The notes under the pieces were generated by a model, which was not told where the DNA came from, made no database searches, and was given only the letters and a program-made list of their open reading frames with translations. A stretch of DNA of 64,000 bases from JAOAPG01 sp963791575 (GTDB lineage: Bacteria > Acidobacteriota > Terriglobia > Terriglobales > Acidobacteriaceae), in NCBI GenBank assembly GCA_963791575.1, contig CAWBSY010000014.1:62001-126000 (forward strand), in the 5' to 3' direction. Made by a program: the position numbers and the translations under genes. Below, one piece after another: positions 29,285-38,719 of the stretch (positions are counted from its first letter, which is position 1; each line of letters begins with the position of its first letter).

Positions 29285-31321
29285 TTACTTCTTCTCTTTC
29301 GCCATTTTCCTGGCGATCTCTTCCATCAGCTTGGGTTTCAAATCCGCCAGCATGTTGTCGACAATGCTGGCGATTGCTGATTCGTCCGCTTCAGGTTCTT
29401 CAGATTCGATAACTGGCTGCGCCGCCGCTTTCGATTCGCGGAGATCTTTGAATCCGGACGCCCCTATAGCGTCACCGGAAATGGGAGCGGCAGAATCCGC
29501 TGCTTGGGAAGCAGGGCTGGATGCGGATTGAGGTTCAGCTTGCGGTCCGACAATGGTCTCGCGAATCTGCTTCCAGTTTTGCCAGGCCGCAGCCAGTTCT
29601 GTTTCGCGCTGCCGGTCGGCTTGATTTTGGTGTGGTTCCACGGAAGACATCGTTGAAGTGACTAGCGCGTCAGTGGACGCGGCTATAAGTCCTGAGTGCG
29701 AAACTCCATTTACTAAAGACGTCGATTCCGCCGCTACCGCTCCAGCGGAAGCAGCTGCGGCAAATACAGCCTCTTCTACCGGCACCGCAACATTCGTGGC
29801 GCTATCATTAATCGCAACTGCATCTGTTTCCGAGGAGATTACGGCGGGAATTGCCGCGCCCGAGGGTATTTCGCCGTCACTATTTGAATTCGCGGAAGCG
29901 ATCAATTCCTTTGCTGCCGCTTCCGTATGCGGAACAGTCGCTTCACTGCTACTGGTAGTCTCTGGCTGGTCAGTGGATACCGCTTCCGCAGTTGTCACTG
30001 CAGAAATAACTTCGCTTGCCGCAGCACCATTTCCATCTGCATTCGTCGGCGAAAGATTTTCAACTTCGCCACCTACGGCGTGTGCTGCGTTGGACTTCTC
30101 CATCTCTTGTTCGAGAAAGAGTTTTGATTCGTCTGCGGTAAGCGCGACTGAATGTGCAATCCATCGTGGTCCACTGATCTGGGTCACGACCAAGTTGGAA
30201 TTTTCTGCGGACACTGCTGATCCAGCGTCTCCACCTTCACTTCTTGCAGCTGAATGGCCGTTTCCTGTGGCAGGGACAAGCGATGCGAGCGCGGCCATGA
30301 AATCAGTTTCGCTGGCTACGGCTTTATCCGGACTATTGGTTAAATCCCCATCCGTTTTCTCCGCGACGTACGATGACGCTGAAGAAATGCTGCTCGAATC
30401 CAGGGGAGCCGAGGCAAAAGTCACTGCCTCTGTTTCTGGTTCCTCAGGCGCGAACTTATCTTTTGCCCCAACGGTCTCAACCGCTGTCGCGGCCTCTTTT
30501 GCCTTTTGCGCTTCCAGCCATTCTGCAGAGTTTGACGCAGACTGCGTCGTGGAGACTTCGTCTGGAATTTCGCTCTCGGAAGTTCGGGCTGTCGATTCAG
30601 CTAATTTCCCGTCGTTCGCAGCGTCGTTATCATGAACCGCTAGCCTCGCCGGAATCTCTTCAGGAGTTTCTTCCTGTGTAGTTGAAGCCGCACTCTTTCT
30701 AGGCGCGACCTCATCAAAATCTTTTTTCCGTTTCGAGTCTTGATCCCTGCCCTCGGTCTCCGGAACTGCATGCGACTCGGACGAGCCCTTCTTAGCCGCG
30801 CTCTTCGTGCTCTTTTCAGGCTCCAAAGGTTTCGCAGATGGAGGCGGAATTCTCAGCCGGTTCTTCCACTCCGAATCGCCTGTTTCAAGCTTTTGAGTGG
30901 CTGCGCTGGCCTTCACAGAACGTCCGCCCTTTTGCGGATCCGCGAGGGGAACGATCTTGTCCTCAAGCTTCGTAAGTGCCGTCAGTAATTCGCTGGCTTC
31001 GAAAGGTTTGATAATGTGGCCGTCGGCTCGCACCCGACGCGCCTCATCGGCTTTGAACGGTTCCATCTTGCCGACCGTCAACAACACTGGAATGCGCGCC
31101 GTGTCCGGCGACTCTTTAATCCGCTGGCACACTTCCAGCCCGCCGTAACCCGGCATATAAACATCGAGGACAATGAGATCAGGCCTGACTTCCGAAATCT
31201 TCTTGAGAGCGGCCGCGCCATTGTTTACGGTAATGACTTCGTAACCAGCGTCGGAGAGAATTCTCCGCCCCATATTCTGAGCTGTTACGCTGTCGTCGGC
31301 CAGCAATATCTTTCGCGCCAA
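29285..31321 (-). CDS. Response regulator with very long low-complexity linker and C-terminal helix
   Basis: Residues 1-125 are a canonical receiver domain: acidic pocket 'LLADDS', phospho-acceptor Asp in 'VLDVYMPGYGG', Thr in 'LLTVGKMEP' and Lys in 'HIIKPFEA'. Residues about 130-640 are Ala/Ser/Glu/Thr-rich and probably disordered. The last ~40 residues return to order: 'SAIASIVDNMLADLKPKLMEEI' (cut here at its core) then a Lys-rich end. There is no DNA-binding or enzymatic output domain. The build is like RomR/FrzS-type polarity regulators of Myxococcus, but that is only an architectural comparison. It is followed on the same strand by no close gene; bamD lies 300 bp upstream. Confidence 0.8.
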   Translation of the reverse strand: MARKILLADDSVTAQNMGRRILSDAGYEVITVNNGAAALKKISEVRPDLIVLDVYMPGYGGLEVCQRIKESPDTARIPVLLTVGKMEPFKADEARRVRADGHIIKPFEASELLTALTKLEDKIVPLADPQKGGRSVKASAATQKLETGDSEWKNRLRIPPPSAKPLEPEKSTKSAAKKGSSESHAVPETEGRDQDSKRKKDFDEVAPRKSAASTTQEETPEEIPARLAVHDNDAANDGKLAESTARTSESEIPDEVSTTQSASNSAEWLEAQKAKEAATAVETVGAKDKFAPEEPETEAVTFASAPLDSSSISSASSYVAEKTDGDLTNSPDKAVASETDFMAALASLVPATGNGHSAARSEGGDAGSAVSAENSNLVVTQISGPRWIAHSVALTADESKLFLEQEMEKSNAAHAVGGEVENLSPTNADGNGAAASEVISAVTTAEAVSTDQPETTSSSEATVPHTEAAAKELIASANSNSDGEIPSGAAIPAVISSETDAVAINDSATNVAVPVEEAVFAAAASAGAVAAESTSLVNGVSHSGLIAASTDALVTSTMSSVEPHQNQADRQRETELAAAWQNWKQIRETIVGPQAEPQSASSPASQAADSAAPISGDAIGASGFKDLRESKAAAQPVIESEEPEADESAIASIVDNMLADLKPKLMEEIARKMAKEKK

Positions 31322-31433
31322 GATGAAGTCCTTCAGTGAGGGGAGATAGCGCGAAGTTAAATTGTCCGGGGCTCTAAGTCAATGAAGATACGACAGTAAT
31401 AGGTTACTACCGGACAGCAGCGATCGCGCAAAG

Positions 31434-31616
31434 CAGGCTTCGGGCTTTAGGCATCAGGCTTCCGGAAAATTTAAAACTGTGAGGATGATGGATAAGCTCA
31501 GCTGCGAACGCGTAAACCTGGAGAGGCATGTTCACCGAAGTTTCGACGCCCTCACAACCGCAAGTCTGTAGTTACGCCGATTTTCCTAAAGCCTAACGCC
31601 TGAAGCCCAGAGCCTG
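31434..31616. repeat. 183-bp element with 32-bp imperfect terminal inverted repeats
   Basis: The arms at 31434-31465 and 31585-31616 match at 25 of 32 positions in inverted orientation. The element takes up most of the 299-bp gap (31322-31620) between the response regulator and bamD. No ORF is inside. The rest of the gap shows nothing clear beyond the presumed promoter of the response regulator next to 31321. Looks like a MITE-type insertion. Confidence 0.6.
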
Positions 31617-31620
31617 GTTC

Positions 31621-33156
31621 CTAGAATGGATTCAGCTTGCCTAGGCCCTTCTTTTTCTTGTGTTTGCTGGAAGAGACATCTTGGGTATCTGCCTGATCAT
31701 TCGGCGTTGTGTCGGTCTTCCCGTCAGCGCTAGCGGTTTGTCCGCCGCTCCCGCCGTTCTGGATCTCATTGACTTGCGCGGGTGCGGGCAATGCCTGGCC
31801 GTTACCGTTTTGACTGCTACTGGTCTGCGCACTGTCAGACCCAGCGTTTGGCTTCAATTCATTAGCATCCGGCGAAGCCGCTGTGTCGGGCTTGAGTTCA
31901 TTCGGATCAGCCGTAGCATTTGTCGACGTGAATGGCGACGCCCCAGCACCAGTACTACCTGGAACCGCAGAATTATCAACCGTACTCCCATTCACGACTG
32001 GTGTATCGGCAGCAGGCGGAGCATCGGAACGTGGTGCGGGCTGATCCGCAGGTGGCGTTCCCGTACCATTGATCATTTCGACAGAGGCGTTTTGCGTGCC
32101 ATTTCCAGTTCCCATCGCCGCTTTTGTCGCATTCTGAATAACCTCACTGGCGGTCATGGCTCTCGGATCAACCAATGGAGGTTCTCCCACTCGTGATGCC
32201 GGAGCCGTATTCGGATGCTTTTGGAACGCGCTCATGACCTTAGTCATGGTGCTGGCTTCTTTACGGCTATTTTCCTCGGCCCGATTCTGCGCGACAGCAG
32301 CCTTGGTTGGCTTAGGGACCGGTTGATGCAACGCTGTAAGCCGTGCTTTCGCATCGTCGGTGCGATCCATCAGCGGATAGCGAGTAATGATCCGTGAGTA
32401 AGCTTCTGCCGCGCCTGCTGTGAACTGTTGAATCATGCGAGCCTTGGCCGCTTCATTCATCGGCCGAGCCCGCACCTGGGTAATCTCACCTTCGTAGGCC
32501 TGTCCCAGCAGATACAAAGCTTCATCAGCTTTGCTGTAGAGCGGATATTTATCCGCTAACGATCGTAAGCGCGCAATCGCGGCGGGATAAGACTGTCGGC
32601 CAAAATAGAAACGTCCGACGCGGAACTCACGCTCTGCGATTATTTCCTGCACTTGCATCAGCCGCTGCTTGGCATCGGGAACCAGCTTGCTGTCGGGCCA
32701 TTGCAGAATCAGCTGGCGGTATTCTTCTTCCGCGCGCATCGCATGGGTGTAGTCGCGATCCGGTTTTTCCATCTCCTGATAGTGAATGTTCGCAATCTTC
32801 AGTTGCGCTTCAGCCGCCTCAGGCATGTTCGGGAAAAAAGTCTCGAAGTCTTTGTACTCAACTTCCGCCTGGGCCAGCGACGTAGTCCCGCCTTCCGCAT
32901 ACCACGAATCCGCAACGGCCAGTTTCGCGCGAGCAATGAACTCGGAATCCGGATACGTATTGATCAGCGTCTGCATGGTCATCCGCGCCACATCGAAGCG
33001 GTTGTGCTTCATGGCATCCATGCCCCGGTCGAACAAGACCTTGTCAGGCTGCTTCGAACTGACATTGGCCAGCGGATTGTTGACTTTCTTGTTGGTGCAC
33101 GCAATCGAAAAAGCCAGCGCGAGAATCAGAACCGCAATCGGAATACGACGTGACAT
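31621..33156 (-). CDS. bamD: BamD/YfiO-like outer-membrane assembly lipoprotein with long C-terminal tail
   Basis: Start taken at ATG 33156 (AAGGA ribosome site 6 nt upstream), giving a lipoprotein signal with lipobox 'SIAC' at about residue 20. Residues about 45-270 form TPR-like repeats typical of BamD ('FDRGMDAMKHNRFDVARMT', 'LINTYPDSEFIARAKLAVAD', 'EEYRQLILQWPDSKLVPDA'). BamD works with BamA to insert beta-barrel proteins such as LptD. The protein is about 511 residues, twice the E. coli length; the extra C-terminal ~200 residues are Pro/Ala/Asn/Gly-rich and look disordered, ending 'SSKHKKKKGLGKLNPF'. rpe lies upstream by 69 nt on the same strand. Confidence 0.85.
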   Translation of the reverse strand: MSRRIPIAVLILALAFSIACTNKKVNNPLANVSSKQPDKVLFDRGMDAMKHNRFDVARMTMQTLINTYPDSEFIARAKLAVADSWYAEGGTTSLAQAEVEYKDFETFFPNMPEAAEAQLKIANIHYQEMEKPDRDYTHAMRAEEEYRQLILQWPDSKLVPDAKQRLMQVQEIIAEREFRVGRFYFGRQSYPAAIARLRSLADKYPLYSKADEALYLLGQAYEGEITQVRARPMNEAAKARMIQQFTAGAAEAYSRIITRYPLMDRTDDAKARLTALHQPVPKPTKAAVAQNRAEENSRKEASTMTKVMSAFQKHPNTAPASRVGEPPLVDPRAMTASEVIQNATKAAMGTGNGTQNASVEMINGTGTPPADQPAPRSDAPPAADTPVVNGSTVDNSAVPGSTGAGASPFTSTNATADPNELKPDTAASPDANELKPNAGSDSAQTSSSQNGNGQALPAPAQVNEIQNGGSGGQTASADGKTDTTPNDQADTQDVSSSKHKKKKGLGKLNPF

Positions 33157-33225
33157 AGAATTCCTTGAGAGCACGACTTGTGTATTTGACACTAACGGCG
33201 AAAAGCCAACGACCGACGGCGGTAC

Positions 33226-33900
33226 TTACACTTTCTGCAGCGCGGCTTCTTTCGCCATCTTCAACAATCTTTGAGCGTTAGTGGTTGGATCACCTTGACC
33301 GAACACGGCGTTGCCCGCCACTAGAATTTCCGCTCCCGCTCGAACCACATCACCTACCGTGCCGGCGGCAATTCCGCCATCGACTTCAATACGATAATCC
33401 AGCCGCCGCTCGGTTCGTAAGTTGGCCAAACGGCTGATCTTATGTAAGGAATTTGGGATGAATTTCTGCGCTCCAAACCCAGGATTCACTGACATGACGA
33501 GCACATAGTCGACGATATCCAGCACCTCGGATAAAGCTTCCACCGGAGTTGCCGGATTGATCACAACTCCCGCCAGACAGCCATGATCTTTGATGAGATG
33601 CAAGGTGCGATCCAAGTGCCTGCAAGCTTCCTGATGAACCGATATCCAATTCGCGCCCGCCTCAGCAAATTCCGGAATAAACAGGTCCGGGTCTTCGATC
33701 ATCAGGTGGCAATCGAGTGGTAGTTCCGTTGCCTTGCGCAAAGACCGAACTACCGGAGGGCCAATAGTTATGTTGGGAACGAAATGCCCGTCCATGATAT
33801 CGACATGGATCACACTCCCGCCGCCTTCGGCTGCACAGCGAATCTGGTCCGCTAAATGCGCGAAATCCGCCGATAAAATCGAGGGTGCGAGTTCAATCAA
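33226..33900 (-). CDS. rpe: Ribulose-phosphate 3-epimerase
   Basis: Rpe interconverts ribulose 5-phosphate and xylulose 5-phosphate in the pentose phosphate pathway. The TIM-barrel family motifs are complete: 'LAPSILSADFAHL', 'HVDIMDGHFVPNITIGP' with metal-binding His and Asp, 'DCHLMIEDP', 'MSVNPGFGAQKF', and 'EVDGGI'. Length 224 is standard. The start is a TTG at 33900; no in-frame ATG lies just upstream. It is in the same direction as the kinase gene upstream and bamD downstream. Confidence 0.93.
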   Translation of the reverse strand: MIELAPSILSADFAHLADQIRCAAEGGGSVIHVDIMDGHFVPNITIGPPVVRSLRKATELPLDCHLMIEDPDLFIPEFAEAGANWISVHQEACRHLDRTLHLIKDHGCLAGVVINPATPVEALSEVLDIVDYVLVMSVNPGFGAQKFIPNSLHKISRLANLRTERRLDYRIEVDGGIAAGTVGDVVRAGAEILVAGNAVFGQGDPTTNAQRLLKMAKEAALQKV

Positions 33901-34002
33901 GATCGAATCAACCTGGGTTTCCAGCTAAAGCTCTGGGCAAGACAATAAGTGAGGAAATTCTACCACGCAGGAACCTTCTTCCCGGGTCACTTTTCGGCGA
34001 AT

Positions 34003-36966
34003 TTATTGGACTTTGGCGTACTCTGCCTGAGCCTGCTTCAGCAACGGCACATCCGGATCAGCATCTTTCCACGCGCCCAGAAAATCCTGATACGCAGTGC
34101 GGCCGTTCGCTTTGTCGCCTTCGGCAATGTACGAACGCGCGAGTCCAAGTTGCGCGAGGGATACGAACAAGTCTGTGGGGGCATAGCCCTTCAAACTCAA
34201 TGTTCTTTGGAACTCTTGCACCGCATCCGACGCTTGGCCTGCCATCAACAGAGCAGCAGCACGTGTATAAAGAGACTCCGCGGTTCCTCGATCGTAGGGC
34301 TCAGCCTTTTTCATCAACTGCAAAGCCTTTTGTGGATCATGATGATTCATGGCCAGGACGGCCTGAATCACGGGCACAGATATAGACTGGACAAACTCGT
34401 CATCCGGGCGTTGGGCCGCAGCCTGCGCCAATACCTTGTCACCCTTTGCATCTTCACCGCTCCTCGCATAAACATCAGCAACCGACAGCAATAGAGTGGG
34501 ACTCTGAGACTTCTTCAGTGCTGCGTCGGCGCCTGCTGTGGCTGCCGAACGATTCTGTTCCATCGCGTTCGCCATCGCTTCGTTAGCCATCGCAGTTGGG
34601 ATCGCATCGCTAAGTCCAATGCTCTGCGCCTTATCTCCTAATTGCGAGAACAGCTGCTTGGCGCGTTTTAACTGTCCATGAGCCGCAGCCAGCGATGCGT
34701 CGAACTGCAGAAAATCGTACTGCTCTTGAGGATTCGTTTCTGCAAGGGCTCTCTCTTTTACGAATGTCGGCTGGTCCCCTTGTTCGAATGCGATAAAGGC
34801 TAACTGCTCGTGAATCAGTCCAGAGCCAGTTTTGCGCTGCAGAGCCTCATTCAGAACGGCCTTGGCTTCATCTAAGCGATTCATCGAAGCGTAGGCCCAT
34901 GCCGCAATCGAATAGCCGTTAAATGCGTTTGGAATCAGCTTTGTGGCTTCCTGAGCATTTTGCAGCGCTTTGTCGAACTGTCCCATTTGCAGGTATACGA
35001 CCGATAAATTGATTCTTGGCCTGTTATCTCGCGGGTATGCCTGCTTGTAAAGCTCGTAGGCTTCGATCGATTTCTCAATCTGACCTGTATAAGAGTAGTA
35101 GTCGCTGGTGATTGCCAACTTCTCTCTCTCGCTGGCCCGATCCTTCAACTCGAAAGCCTTGCGCATGTAGGGCAGCGACAACTCAAGTTGCCCGAGGTTG
35201 TAATACTCAACACCCAATCCCCGGTAAGCCATGGCGAAGTTCGGGTCCAGTTCAATCGCACGTTTAGTTAGTTCCATCGATCCAAGAAAATCGCCGTTAT
35301 TATTGCGGGCTGAAGCTTCGCTATCCAGTTTCAACGCCTCGAGCGAAGAAGTCGTGGCTTCCGCTAACGGAGTGTCGAACTTCTGGATCGACGCAAGCGA
35401 TTCACCCAGCTTGCTTCGGAGTTTCGTGCTTGCCTGTCCTAATCCGTCGAGAACTTTTTCTTTGCTGGCAGATTGAGCTTGCTCCTGACCAATTAACTCG
35501 CCGGTCGCGGCATTCATGGCCTCGAGCGTGAGGACGTATTCACTTCCCAGACTCGCAATGGAGCCATGGACCATGGCCTTCGTCCCGTTACGCTGGCAAA
35601 TCTCGCGGGCGATTTCCGGCGTAACTCGTGTATCCGGCGGCTTACCCATGAGCTTCAGAATTCGCGCCACATCCTGGTCAGGCACAAGACTGAGAAAAGG
35701 AGACTGCGACAAGCTGACCTGCAGCGCCGTCTTGAGCGTGCCGTCAAAGACTGCGTCCCCAGTCGTGTTGGTGAAGTCTGCCAATACAATCGAATCTTTT
35801 TCGGTCAGAGCCTTAGGCCGGGATCGCCAGTAAAAAATACCGCCGGCAACAATGATCACCAAAGCAAGCGCTGCCGCAACGATCAGAAGAGTCTTCGCGC
35901 TCTTCTTTGACGGTTCTATTGCGACAGCAACTACAGACGCGGATGCAACTGCAACGGCTGAAGGTGCAGATGCCGACGAAGATGATGCTGGCTTCTCGCG
36001 TCCCGCCGAGACGGAAGCTGAAACCGAAGAGCCTGCGCTGAGTGGTACGGCTTGTTCCTCCACTAAGCTAGCAACCGGCGAGCGTCCCGACTCTGTTTCC
36101 CGTTTCAATCGCTTCAAGTCTGCCCGCACGTCAGCCGCGGATTGATAGCGAAGCTCGCGGTCCTTCTCGAGTGCTTTATTGATGATTCTTTCGAGCTCAA
36201 CTGGGACATCCGGATTCACGCGCACCGGAGGGAGGGGGGCTTTACTCAAAATCGCCTGGAAGATTAGTGCTGAAGTGTCGCCTCGAAATGGCAACAGGCC
36301 CGTCGCCATTTCATACAGCACCGCGCCAAATGAGAATAAATCGGTGCGGGCGTCGAGTTCCTTGCCCTTTGCCTGCTCCGGCGACATATACGCCACCGTG
36401 CCCAGCGTAGAACCCGGACTCGTTAGATGCTCAACGTCCACTCCGGCCGTTGCCAAAGTCGCATCCGCCGGAGTATGCGCAACTCCACCGGACGAGAGCG
36501 CAACTTTAGCCAATCCGAAATCGAGAATCTTGGCGTGCCCACGTTTGGTCACAAAAATATTTGCTGGCTTTATATCGCGGTGAACAATTCCCTGCGCATG
36601 TGCGGCATCCAGCGCATCGGCAATTTCAATCGCGAGGCCGAGGAGGACTTCCGGTTCCAGCGGCCGTCCGGCAATAAGATGTTTGAGGGTTTCGCCATCG
36701 AGGTATTCCATGGCGATGAACGCATGACCGTCCTGCTCGCCAATGTCATAGATCGTGCAAATATTCGGATGGTTCAGCGCCGAAGCGGCCTGCGCTTCAC
36801 GCTGGAAGCGAGCCAGAGACTGGGGATCGCGAGCAACCTCGTCGGGCAGGAATTTTAAAGCAACGAAGCGATGCAGGCGGGTGTCTTCTGCTTTATAAAC
36901 AACACCCATGCCACCGCCGCCGAGCTTCTCGACAATCCGATAATGAGAAACGGTCTGCCCGATCAT
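34003..36966 (-). CDS. Membrane Ser/Thr protein kinase with extracytoplasmic TPR region
   Basis: Residues 1-275 are a PknB-type Hanks kinase with all key residues: Gly loop 'LGGGGMGVVYKAE', Lys in 'VALKFLP', catalytic 'HRDIKPAN', 'DFGLAKV' and 'APE'-region 'MSPEQAKG'. A low-complexity Ala/Ser/Val stretch leads to one membrane helix at about residues 355-380 ('LLIVAAALALVIIVAGGIFYW'). Outside, residues about 395-560 form a domain starting 'VLADFTNTTGDAVFDGTLK', seen in many acidobacterial and planctomycete kinases, followed by about ten TPR units to residue 985. It probably senses an extracellular or periplasmic ligand or protein. The target is unknown. Confidence 0.92.
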   Translation of the reverse strand: MIGQTVSHYRIVEKLGGGGMGVVYKAEDTRLHRFVALKFLPDEVARDPQSLARFQREAQAASALNHPNICTIYDIGEQDGHAFIAMEYLDGETLKHLIAGRPLEPEVLLGLAIEIADALDAAHAQGIVHRDIKPANIFVTKRGHAKILDFGLAKVALSSGGVAHTPADATLATAGVDVEHLTSPGSTLGTVAYMSPEQAKGKELDARTDLFSFGAVLYEMATGLLPFRGDTSALIFQAILSKAPLPPVRVNPDVPVELERIINKALEKDRELRYQSAADVRADLKRLKRETESGRSPVASLVEEQAVPLSAGSSVSASVSAGREKPASSSSASAPSAVAVASASVVAVAIEPSKKSAKTLLIVAAALALVIIVAGGIFYWRSRPKALTEKDSIVLADFTNTTGDAVFDGTLKTALQVSLSQSPFLSLVPDQDVARILKLMGKPPDTRVTPEIAREICQRNGTKAMVHGSIASLGSEYVLTLEAMNAATGELIGQEQAQSASKEKVLDGLGQASTKLRSKLGESLASIQKFDTPLAEATTSSLEALKLDSEASARNNNGDFLGSMELTKRAIELDPNFAMAYRGLGVEYYNLGQLELSLPYMRKAFELKDRASEREKLAITSDYYSYTGQIEKSIEAYELYKQAYPRDNRPRINLSVVYLQMGQFDKALQNAQEATKLIPNAFNGYSIAAWAYASMNRLDEAKAVLNEALQRKTGSGLIHEQLAFIAFEQGDQPTFVKERALAETNPQEQYDFLQFDASLAAAHGQLKRAKQLFSQLGDKAQSIGLSDAIPTAMANEAMANAMEQNRSAATAGADAALKKSQSPTLLLSVADVYARSGEDAKGDKVLAQAAAQRPDDEFVQSISVPVIQAVLAMNHHDPQKALQLMKKAEPYDRGTAESLYTRAAALLMAGQASDAVQEFQRTLSLKGYAPTDLFVSLAQLGLARSYIAEGDKANGRTAYQDFLGAWKDADPDVPLLKQAQAEYAKVQ

Positions 36967-37126
36967 AGTCTTCCGATCACAGCTTGCCGATCCTGTTATT
37001 TAGGTTACGAAAACTAACAGACGAGCCCGCGTAAAACGCGGTTAAACGAATGGAAATATCGTAGCGCCAAATACTAGGCGGTGCTCCGGCGCAAGTCAAT
37101 CACTTCACAACGATGATTAGGCAGGT

Positions 37127-37168
37127 ACAGCCGCCCTCGGCTGTCCAGCCGAGCAAAGCTCGGCTTTT
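37127..37168 (+). repeat. Double-hairpin repeat ending in T-run, possible terminator
   Basis: Stems ACAGCCG/CGGCTGT and GCCGAGC/GCTCGGC followed by TTTT on the plus strand. Same family as 22777-22820. It lies just beyond the 3' end of the antiporter gene. The T-run faces the plus strand, so termination of the antiporter transcript by it is not expected. Confidence 0.6.
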
Positions 37169-37176
37169 CCCCACGC

Positions 37177-38613
37177 TCACCGCGTCGCGTGTAAATGCTC
37201 TTGCAACCAACTTTCAATGTGCAGCTTACGCACACTTATCGGCTGATTCCCATACCAAAGAACGAACGCTCCAAACGCCAGCATCACCAGCAGCGCCGCA
37301 TTCATCACCCACCTTCTCCGGTGGGTGGTTCGCACCGCAGCTGCTGGCATGGCGACCACATCTGCTGAACTCTCTTCCTCAGCAATTGCGGGCTCGGACG
37401 ATGCAACGGTCGCCGCGGAAGGCCGTCGTGCTCTCCAACTTCCAAACACCAGCAAAAGATTAGTCGCCAGGATCGCCGCGAACGCGAGTCCTGGGAAAAA
37501 CGCGAGTTCCTTGCTGCGCGCTTCCGTTACCTGTATCGCCAGGACTACCGTGATCAATCCTCGTGGCAGCATCCACAAAATCGCTTCTTGCCCGTGAGCG
37601 CCAATTCCTTTCCACGACCAGCGGCTGGCTTGAATCGCCAGCCAACGCGCTATGAATAACGCGCCGAGCGTACCCGCCACAAGTAAGGGGTGTTGTCGAA
37701 AAACGCCCAGTTGTGCAACCGCTCCAATCAATACAAAAAAGAATGTGCGGACCAGAAAGGCGAGCTCTGAGTGGAAAGTCAGCAACGCTTGCTGGGACTC
37801 CGCCAGGACAGTAATCGGTCCCGTCAACCCCAGTCCTGCGTCGATGCCCGGGAAATTCGAAATCGTAAGACCGAAACCTAGCACTGCAATCAACCCATTC
37901 GCACCCAGTGCTTCCATCCCCGCATACAACACCAGCACCATGGAAAATGTAAGCACCTGCCAGAATCGTTGCTCGGAAAGTACATGCAGCAGTCGCGACC
38001 ATAAAATTCCAGCCGCGACCGCGAACACTAAAGCGAGTCCAACCTGCACGAAGAATTTCTGAATTAGTCCTGACAACAACGGCCCGGAGTGGCTTCCCAC
38101 TCCAAGCAGCAAGCCGACAGTCAGCACTGCGAGCACGTCTCCCCAGGACGCTTCCAGCATCAACGTCGCTTTGACTGGTTCTTCCGCCTCCATTTGCTGC
38201 AAAACAGGCAGAACGACTGTGCTGCTTGTACATCCCAAAGCCGCCCCAATCAGCAATCCGTCCGTCAAAGAGAGATGCAGCCCCTTTACGATAATCAACG
38301 CGACTAGCCCTGCGCTGAATGCATAGGCCAGACAAGCCAGTAGAAGTCCGCCAGGAAAATGCCGAAGAGTGTTGCGCAGATTAAGCTCGAGTCCACCTTC
38401 GAACAGCACCAAAATGATGGCAAGCGTTCCCAGCAGATTCGTAGTCCTGACAAGTTTTTCCGGATGAAAAAGCCCGAGCCCCGGCCCAAGCAGAACGCCT
38501 AATCCCATGAGCAAGACAACATCAGGAATGCGCGTGACCTTAAAAATGCGATTGGCGAGGAAGGCGATTACCAGAAGTCCGCCGACTAATCCGAGACTCA
38601 ACGCCGAAGACAT
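37177..38613 (-). CDS. Monovalent cation:proton antiporter (CPA family)
   Basis: A 478-residue inner-membrane protein with about twelve hydrophobic segments. The N-terminal 'IPDVVLLMGLGVLLGPGLGLF' and 'VLFEGGLELNLRNTLRHFPGG' patterns (each around 20 residues) identify the NhaP/KefB-type fold, and 'ALGCTSSTVVLPVL' is the TM4-like unwound region. Start at ATG 38613 is preceded by AGAGAG. A C-terminal addition holds a Ala/Ser/Glu cytosolic loop and one extra membrane helix ('AALLVMLAFGAFVLWYG'). It exchanges Na+ or K+ for H+; ion choice cannot be told. No regulatory RCK domain is present. Confidence 0.85.
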   Translation of the reverse strand: MSSALSLGLVGGLLVIAFLANRIFKVTRIPDVVLLMGLGVLLGPGLGLFHPEKLVRTTNLLGTLAIILVLFEGGLELNLRNTLRHFPGGLLLACLAYAFSAGLVALIIVKGLHLSLTDGLLIGAALGCTSSTVVLPVLQQMEAEEPVKATLMLEASWGDVLAVLTVGLLLGVGSHSGPLLSGLIQKFFVQVGLALVFAVAAGILWSRLLHVLSEQRFWQVLTFSMVLVLYAGMEALGANGLIAVLGFGLTISNFPGIDAGLGLTGPITVLAESQQALLTFHSELAFLVRTFFFVLIGAVAQLGVFRQHPLLVAGTLGALFIARWLAIQASRWSWKGIGAHGQEAILWMLPRGLITVVLAIQVTEARSKELAFFPGLAFAAILATNLLLVFGSWRARRPSAATVASSEPAIAEEESSADVVAMPAAAVRTTHRRRWVMNAALLVMLAFGAFVLWYGNQPISVRKLHIESWLQEHLHATR

Positions 38614-38719
38614 GAGCTCTCTTTCTAACAGAAGTGACTTCTGACACAACCAACGACGCCGAGAATTCTTTTCATCCTATCGCGTGCTACTCTCGTCTAT
38701 TTACGAGAAACGTTTCGGC

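Noticed and set aside
29658..30635. Plus-strand ORF of 325 aa, Ala/Ser-rich
   Set aside because: It is the mirror of the low-complexity linker of the response regulator. Ala/Ser/Glu codons in one strand give long open frames in the other; no start signal or family.
37460..38335. Minus-strand ORF of 291 aa in a second frame
   Set aside because: It overlaps the antiporter gene in another frame on the same strand; the antiporter frame has the membrane helices and family motifs.
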